A stretch of DNA of 64,000 nt from Phycisphaerales bacterium (GTDB taxonomy: Bacteria > Planctomycetota > Phycisphaerae > Phycisphaerales > UBA1924): contig CP064987.1 in the NCBI GenBank assembly GCA_016699835.1, positions 62,001 through 126,000 of the forward strand, read 5' to 3'. Each line of letters opens with the position of its first letter. Position 1 is the first letter of the stretch. The translations under genes were made by a program, and so were the position numbers. Below are positions 61,833-64,000 of this stretch, piece by piece. The notes beneath the pieces are model-generated. The model was not told where the DNA came from. It did no database searches and worked only from the letters and a program-made list of their open reading frames with translations.

Positions 61833-64000
61833 ATGCGAGTTCGTGCACGACTGGGGCGTTTGGGGCTGGCGATCGGCGTGGCGTTTGGGCTTGGTGCGTG
61901 CGCGACGGCGTACTCGCAGCAGGCGGCGGCCCCGGTGGCGACGTCCACGGACTCGAACGCGTGGTCGTCGAATCTCTGGCGGCTGGCGCGGACGTCGGAT
62001 ATCAAGGACCTCGGGCCATTGCTCGACTCGGCGGGGCAGCCGCCCCAGGGCGTGGCGCCGGACATTGTCGAATCGGTCGATCGGCTCCGTCGGCACATGG
62101 CGATGCGAGAGGACGAGCGTCGTGCGCGTCTCCCGGAACTCGAGGACGAGATGAAGGAGATCCTGGCGGAGGCGCCCACCGACAACGAGACGAGCAAGGC
62201 GCTTCGCGCGGCGGTGGAGTTGCAGCTGCTGTCGAGCGACAAGAAGGCGTTCCTGGAGCGTGCGGAGATTCGCGGGTTGATCGATCGCGCGGACCGCGCG
62301 GCGAGGGAGGCCGAGGCTCGGGGCGACTGGCTGATGTCTCGTGAGTTGTTCGTGCGACTGCACGCGCTCCTGGAGGAGGCGGGGACGTACAAGCACGACG
62401 TGAACCGGCTTGGTCAGCGGCTGGCGATGCTGATGCTGTATGTGCCGGACCGGTTCTGGGAGATGCGGAACGCGCGTCTTCTGGCGGCGGGCGAGGACGG
62501 GTTGCCGCCGTACAACCCGGCGGGGAACGACTTCCACGACAAGTTGCGCTCGATCAACGAGACGATGATCCTGACGGCTCTCCTGCGTTCCCGTCAGCAT
62601 GTTGAGGGCGTGGGGATGAACCAGATCGTGCTGGGCGGGCTTGGGTCGCTCAAGACGATGGTGACGACTCGCGATCTCTCTTCGGCGTTCCCGGCGCTGG
62701 GCGACGAGGCCTCTCGCGACGCGATGCTCAAGACGATCGACGCGGAGATCGCGAACGTGGGCGACGCGAGGACGATGCTGGACATCGCGCAGGTGCGCTC
62801 GATGCTGGCGCGGCTGACGCGAGCGAACGACGACACGACCAAGATCGATCGGACGGCGCTCCTCCACGAGTTCGGGCAGGGGCTGATGTCGCCGCTCGAC
62901 GACTTCTCGGCGATCATCTGGCCCGACGAGTTGCGCCGGTTCCAGCGGAACACGCAGGGTCGGCTGGTTGGGATCGGCGTATCGATCGAGTTCGACGCGT
63001 CGTCGAAGATCCGCGTGGTGACGCCCCTGGATGGAACGCCCGCGCAGCGTGCGGGGATCCGTCCCGGCGACATTATCAAGAAGGTTGACGGCGTGGGGAC
63101 GTTCGGGATGAGCCTCGACCAGGCCGTGGACCTCATCACGGGCCCGGCGAACACGCAGGTGGTGATCACGATCGAGCGTCCGGGCGCGACCTCGGACACA
63201 ACGGAGGACCAGGACTATCTGATCACGCGCGCGGTGATCGACATCAAGACGGTGAAGGGCTGGAAGCGGAACGGGCCGCACGAGGACGACTGGGACTGGT
63301 TCATCGATCAGGATCGCGGGATCGGGTATGTGCGGCTGACGCAGTTCACGGACACGACGACGTCGGAGTTCGATCGTGCGATCACGTCGATGAAGTCGAA
63401 GGGCCTGGGCGGATTGATCCTCGACCTTCGGTTCAATCCGGGCGGGCTGCTCGATCAGGCGGTCTCGATCGTGCAGCGCTTCGTGGACGTGCAGGGCGGG
63501 CACATCGTGATGATGTCGAACGGGAACGGGACGATCTCGAACCCGGAGTTCACGGATCCGGATCGGGCGACGCTGGCGAAGACGCCGGTGATCGTGCTGG
63601 TGAACGAGAACTCGGCGTCGGCGTCGGAGATCGTGTCGGGGGCGCTTCGGTACTACGGGCGTCAAGGGGACATCGACTGCCTGGTGCTGGGGGAACGGTC
63701 CTTCGGCAAGGGTTCGGTGCAGAATGTGTGGGAACTCACGCCGACGGCGATGATGAAGTTGACGATCCAGTACTACATGCTCCCGGACAAGCGGATCATC
63801 CACCGCAAGCCGGGATCGGAGTCGTGGGGCGTGGAGCCGGATCTCTCGGTGTCCATGCTTCCCTCGCAGACGACCGATGCGCTGACGATACGTCGGAACG
63901 CGGACATCGATAATGGCGATCCGGCGAACAAGCCGCGCCCGAGGAAGCAGCCGAAGTTGCCGGCGGACGAGCAGCCGATCGTGGAGAGCCAACGGACGAA
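61833..64000 (+). CDS. S41 family C-terminal processing peptidase with PDZ domain (3' end outside window)
   Basis: At least 722 residues; the gene runs off the window. GGAG lies seven bases before the ATG. The N-terminus is a signal peptide that may carry a lipobox (GLGACA). A long helical region (about 50-370) comes before a PDZ domain (about 386-452: PAQRAGIRPGDIIKKVDG), then the S41 protease: GLGGLILDLRFNPGGLL, catalytic Ser in NENSASASEI (about 593) and Lys in FGKGSVQ (about 624). It probably trims or degrades envelope proteins. Confidence 0.93.
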   Translation, partial: MRVRARLGRLGLAIGVAFGLGACATAYSQQAAAPVATSTDSNAWSSNLWRLARTSDIKDLGPLLDSAGQPPQGVAPDIVESVDRLRRHMAMREDERRARLPELEDEMKEILAEAPTDNETSKALRAAVELQLLSSDKKAFLERAEIRGLIDRADRAAREAEARGDWLMSRELFVRLHALLEEAGTYKHDVNRLGQRLAMLMLYVPDRFWEMRNARLLAAGEDGLPPYNPAGNDFHDKLRSINETMILTALLRSRQHVEGVGMNQIVLGGLGSLKTMVTTRDLSSAFPALGDEASRDAMLKTIDAEIANVGDARTMLDIAQVRSMLARLTRANDDTTKIDRTALLHEFGQGLMSPLDDFSAIIWPDELRRFQRNTQGRLVGIGVSIEFDASSKIRVVTPLDGTPAQRAGIRPGDIIKKVDGVGTFGMSLDQAVDLITGPANTQVVITIERPGATSDTTEDQDYLITRAVIDIKTVKGWKRNGPHEDDWDWFIDQDRGIGYVRLTQFTDTTTSEFDRAITSMKSKGLGGLILDLRFNPGGLLDQAVSIVQRFVDVQGGHIVMMSNGNGTISNPEFTDPDRATLAKTPVIVLVNENSASASEIVSGALRYYGRQGDIDCLVLGERSFGKGSVQNVWELTPTAMMKLTIQYYMLPDKRIIHRKPGSESWGVEPDLSVSMLPSQTTDALTIRRNADIDNGDPANKPRPRKQPKLPADEQPIVESQRT

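Noticed and set aside
61404..63992. Long open frame (about 860 codons) on the minus strand opposite the S41 protease gene
   Set aside because: Its product is Arg/His-rich without domains, while the + strand encodes clear PDZ and protease motifs; a high-GC shadow.

Overview
The window is high-GC bacterial DNA that I read as a planctomycete of the Phycisphaerae type. The evidence is several secreted proteins ending in a calcium-loop (dockerin-like) repeat with a terminal Gly-Cys, a PEP-CTERM protein, an ECF sigma factor joined to a Ser/Thr kinase-WD40 gene, and palindromic intergenic repeats whose translations (GTGVSPVST and similar) I recognise from planctomycete genomes. The assignment rests on protein style, not on a marker gene.

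Layout. 1-7831 (+) is a complete kdpABCDE cluster for high-affinity K+ uptake with its own sensor kinase and response regulator. 8688-20465 (-) is an exoprotein locus: three proteins with dockerin-like C-termini, one lamin-tail protein whose dockerin has fallen out of frame, and one PEP-CTERM protein, interrupted by an unrecognised + strand gene at 15590-16825. A ~115-bp two-hairpin element occurs in the gaps on both sides of this locus (8199-8318, 16868-16985). 20516-25722 (-) holds another exported protein and an ECF sigma/kinase/WD40 signalling unit with an apparent one-base frameshift. 25774-34225 is mixed housekeeping: RNHCP protein, 2Fe-2S ferredoxin, LTxxQ secreted protein, dihydropyrimidinase, lipoprotein, NifU-like protein, CsrA, two methyltransferases and an SRPBCC protein. 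34344-36232 (+) is an arsenic operon arsR-arsC-arsM that appears to start with a leaderless transcript.

36312-51508 is almost entirely minus strand: DEAD-box helicase, an ABC-2 transporter pair, a GH3-family protein, an alpha/beta hydrolase, an unrecognised coupled gene pair, a LAB_N/GT2 lipid-sugar pair and a cytochrome c maturation operon (Met-rich lipoprotein, ResB, CcsA). Two paralogous membrane proteins flank that last operon. 51586-64000 holds a HIT protein, nadC-birA, a Tat-exported Ntn-hydrolase, prfB with a +1 frameshift site that uses UAA, a small gene that runs into a palindromic repeat, a TIM-barrel protein, a DUF4149-like protein coupled to nth, tRNA-Arg(CCG), an MFS transporter and an S41 protease cut by the window end.

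Two traits recur. Many adjacent genes overlap by 4 bp (ATGA or GTGA), so translational coupling is common. Short palindromic elements cluster in gaps between 40.4 and 58.0 kb, always with the same order and linkers, and in one place they appear to have altered the end of a gene.
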